Part shown: one piece after another, positions 42,185 to 43,120 of the stretch
How the letters are laid out: each line of letters begins with the position of its first letter
Position numbering within the stretch: position 1 is the stretch's first letter
Source of the DNA: an uncultured Rhodospirillales bacterium
Lineage (GTDB): Bacteria > Pseudomonadota > Alphaproteobacteria > Azospirillales > Azospirillaceae
Direction of reading: 5' to 3'
Length of the DNA: 43,120 nucleotides
Assembly: GCA_903856295.1 (NCBI GenBank)
Contig: CAIOBP010000074.1
Span: 1-43,120 of the forward strand
The notes under the pieces: model-generated
What the model saw: the letters and a program-made list of their open reading frames with translations, nothing else
Databases searched by the model: none
What the model was told of the DNA's origin: nothing
Program-made: the position numbers and the translations under genes

Positions 42185-42556
42185 TCAGGGGCGAAGCGCG
42201 GCGGTGTCCCAACCCGGTTGGCGATCGCTGGCCGTGACGCGGTGGCTGACGGCGCCGTTCTGAGTGCCGCTCACCCGGACCCAGCGCGGCACCAACTCGT
42301 TGTTGATGTCGTCGAGGATGGCCGAGACCAGGGCCTCCAGAGTCGGCCAGGGCGCCGCGTTCAGCGAATCGAGGTAGGCCGCGAAGGCGTCGGGACGCAA
42401 AACCCGGCGGTCGGGAACGTATTCGAGGGTCAGCGCCCGGCCATCGGCCAGCGTGCCGCTCCAACACACCTGGGTGTCGAGCCGGGGGGCCGGATTGGGG
42501 GTTGAGCCCAGCCATTGGCGGCGGGTCAGCCGGCCGCAATCGTCACCATGTGCCAT
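42185..42556 (-). CDS. Short QueF-like (T-fold) protein
   Basis: A 123-residue protein whose core recalls bacterial type I QueF, the NADPH-dependent preQ0 reductase of queuosine synthesis. TQVCWSGTLADGRALTLEYV followed by PD lines up without gaps with the QueF stretch around the catalytic Cys. Cys31 and Asp38 keep the seven-residue Cys-Asp spacing, and DDINNELVPRWVRVSG matches the QueF end region. The conserved Glu-Ser before KSLKLYL is replaced by Arg-Pro, and the His-Glu motif is not clear, so substrate binding may differ. GGAGG lies 9 nt before the ATG. It is divergent from tadA over 52 bp. The alignment was done from memory, not computed. Confidence 0.6.
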   Translation of the reverse strand: MAHGDDCGRLTRRQWLGSTPNPAPRLDTQVCWSGTLADGRALTLEYVPDRRVLRPDAFAAYLDSLNAAPWPTLEALVSAILDDINNELVPRWVRVSGTQNGAVSHRVTASDRQPGWDTAALRP

Positions 42557-42608
42557 CGCCGGAGCCTCCGCGCTTGACCGTGCCATCGTCGCCCGCCACC
42601 CTGGGGCC

Positions 42609-43061
42609 ATGAACCGACCATCCTATATGGCCCAGGCGCTGGCCGCAGCGGAAACGGCGGCGGCGCTCGGCGAGGTGCCGGTGGGTGCGGTGATCGTCGA
42701 GGCGGCCAGCGGCCGGGTGCTGGCCGCCTGCGGCAACCGCGTCGAGTCGCTGGCCGATCCCACCGCCCACGCCGAGGTGCTGGCGATTCGCGCTGCCTGC
42801 GCCGCGCTGGGGGCGCCCCGGCTGCCGGGGTGCGACCTTTACGTGACGCTGGAGCCCTGCGCCCTGTGTGCCGCCGCCATCAGCTTCGCGCGGGTGCGGC
42901 GGGTCTATTTCGGCGCCTACGACCCCAAGGGCGGCGCCGTCGATCACGGCCCGCGCTGGTTCCGCCAGCCGACCTGCCTGCACGCGCCCGAGATCATCGG
43001 CGGCCTGGAGGAGCAGCGCTGCGGCGCCCTGCTGCGCACCTTCTTCCAGGCCCTCAGATAA
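42609..43061 (+). CDS. tadA: tRNA-specific adenosine deaminase TadA
   Basis: Converts A34 to inosine in the anticodon of tRNA-Arg(ACG), needed to read CGN codons. The 150-residue protein has the cytidine-deaminase zinc site: His54 and Glu56 in PTAHAEVLAIR, and Cys84 and Cys87 in LEPCALCAAAI. The TadA segment VYFGAYDPKGGAVDHG follows. The ATG at 42609 begins MNRPSYMAQALAAAETAAAL, the normal family start; the open frame upstream runs antisense through the QueF-like gene. It is followed at once by repeat copy H. Confidence 0.95.
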   Translation: MNRPSYMAQALAAAETAAALGEVPVGAVIVEAASGRVLAACGNRVESLADPTAHAEVLAIRAACAALGAPRLPGCDLYVTLEPCALCAAAISFARVRRVYFGAYDPKGGAVDHGPRWFRQPTCLHAPEIIGGLEEQRCGALLRTFFQALR

Positions 43062-43062
43062 C

Positions 43063-43120
43063 CGGGGTCTGGGGCCTGCGGCCCCAGTGGGTCCAGGGCG
43101 AAGCCCTGGCCGTCGGAGAC
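43063..43120 (-). repeat. Modular palindromic repeat, copy H (cut by the window end)
   Basis: Reads CGGGGTCTGGGGCCTGCGGC, then the CCAGGGCG/..GCCCTGG module and CCGTCGGAGAC, that is, the modules of copy E in reverse order. It starts right after the tadA stop. Confidence 0.7.

Overview
The window is high-GC chromosomal DNA, densely packed with genes on both strands. It most resembles an alphaproteobacterium of the Rhodospirillales (a Magnetospirillum/Rhodospirillum-like spirillum); this is inferred from gene content, not from a marker search. The pointers are an APH-type homoserine kinase followed by rnhA, a SUV3-like helicase overlapping an S4-domain gene, an RpoH-type sigma factor, a phasin, flhF/flhG flagellar genes, an alphaproteobacterial AsmA/YhdP-like protein, and palindromic GC-rich intergenic repeats. 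I see no rRNA, tRNA, CRISPR array, prophage or intact transposase.

Layout. Positions 1-141 hold the 3' end of a membrane protein, followed by sppA (198-1946). The sppA stop codon is one copy of a target duplication flanking a 159-bp MITE-like palindrome. A leftward flagellar group follows (flhF, flhG/MinD-like, FliK-like; 2150-5564), then a heptad-repeat coiled-coil gene, an RhlE-type RNA helicase, and a tsaC plus FAD-oxidase pair (9030-10034 and 7601-9013). An orphan ParA (10164-10808) converges on a giant AsmA-like gene, which is divergent from glnE (14623-17619). Next come bcp, a lipoprotein, the SUV3-like helicase / S4 protein / Sel1-like protein operon (18928-22414), rnhA and thrB, an exported protein of unknown function, and htpG translationally coupled to a PldB-like hydrolase (25698-28567).

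Positions 28690-36821 form an exopolysaccharide-type region: a very long multi-SLBB export protein, two family-2 glycosyltransferases, an XRE regulator, a Wzz-like chain-length protein and, divergent from it, three tandem small exported membrane proteins that share a Gly-Leu-Gly-Ala-Ile motif. No function is recognised for these three; they are the best candidate here for an undescribed system. After that come a two-CBS protein, a large nested inverted repeat, an unknown His/Cys-containing protein, a Tat-exported alpha-carbonic anhydrase, a small membrane-anchored protein, an RpoH-like sigma factor, a phasin with a visible promoter and terminator, a short QueF-like T-fold protein, and tadA.

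How the genes work together. Most of the window is housekeeping: envelope quality control (SppA, AsmA-like), nitrogen control (GlnE), tRNA modification (TsaC, TadA, perhaps the QueF-like protein), RNA handling (RhlE, SUV3-like, S4 protein, RNase HI) and stress (Bcp, HtpG, RpoH-like). The accessory part is the polysaccharide region. Running through the window is a family of modular palindromic repeats (eight sites by eye) sitting in intergenic gaps, one of which appears to be read in frame as the N-terminus of the PldB-like hydrolase.
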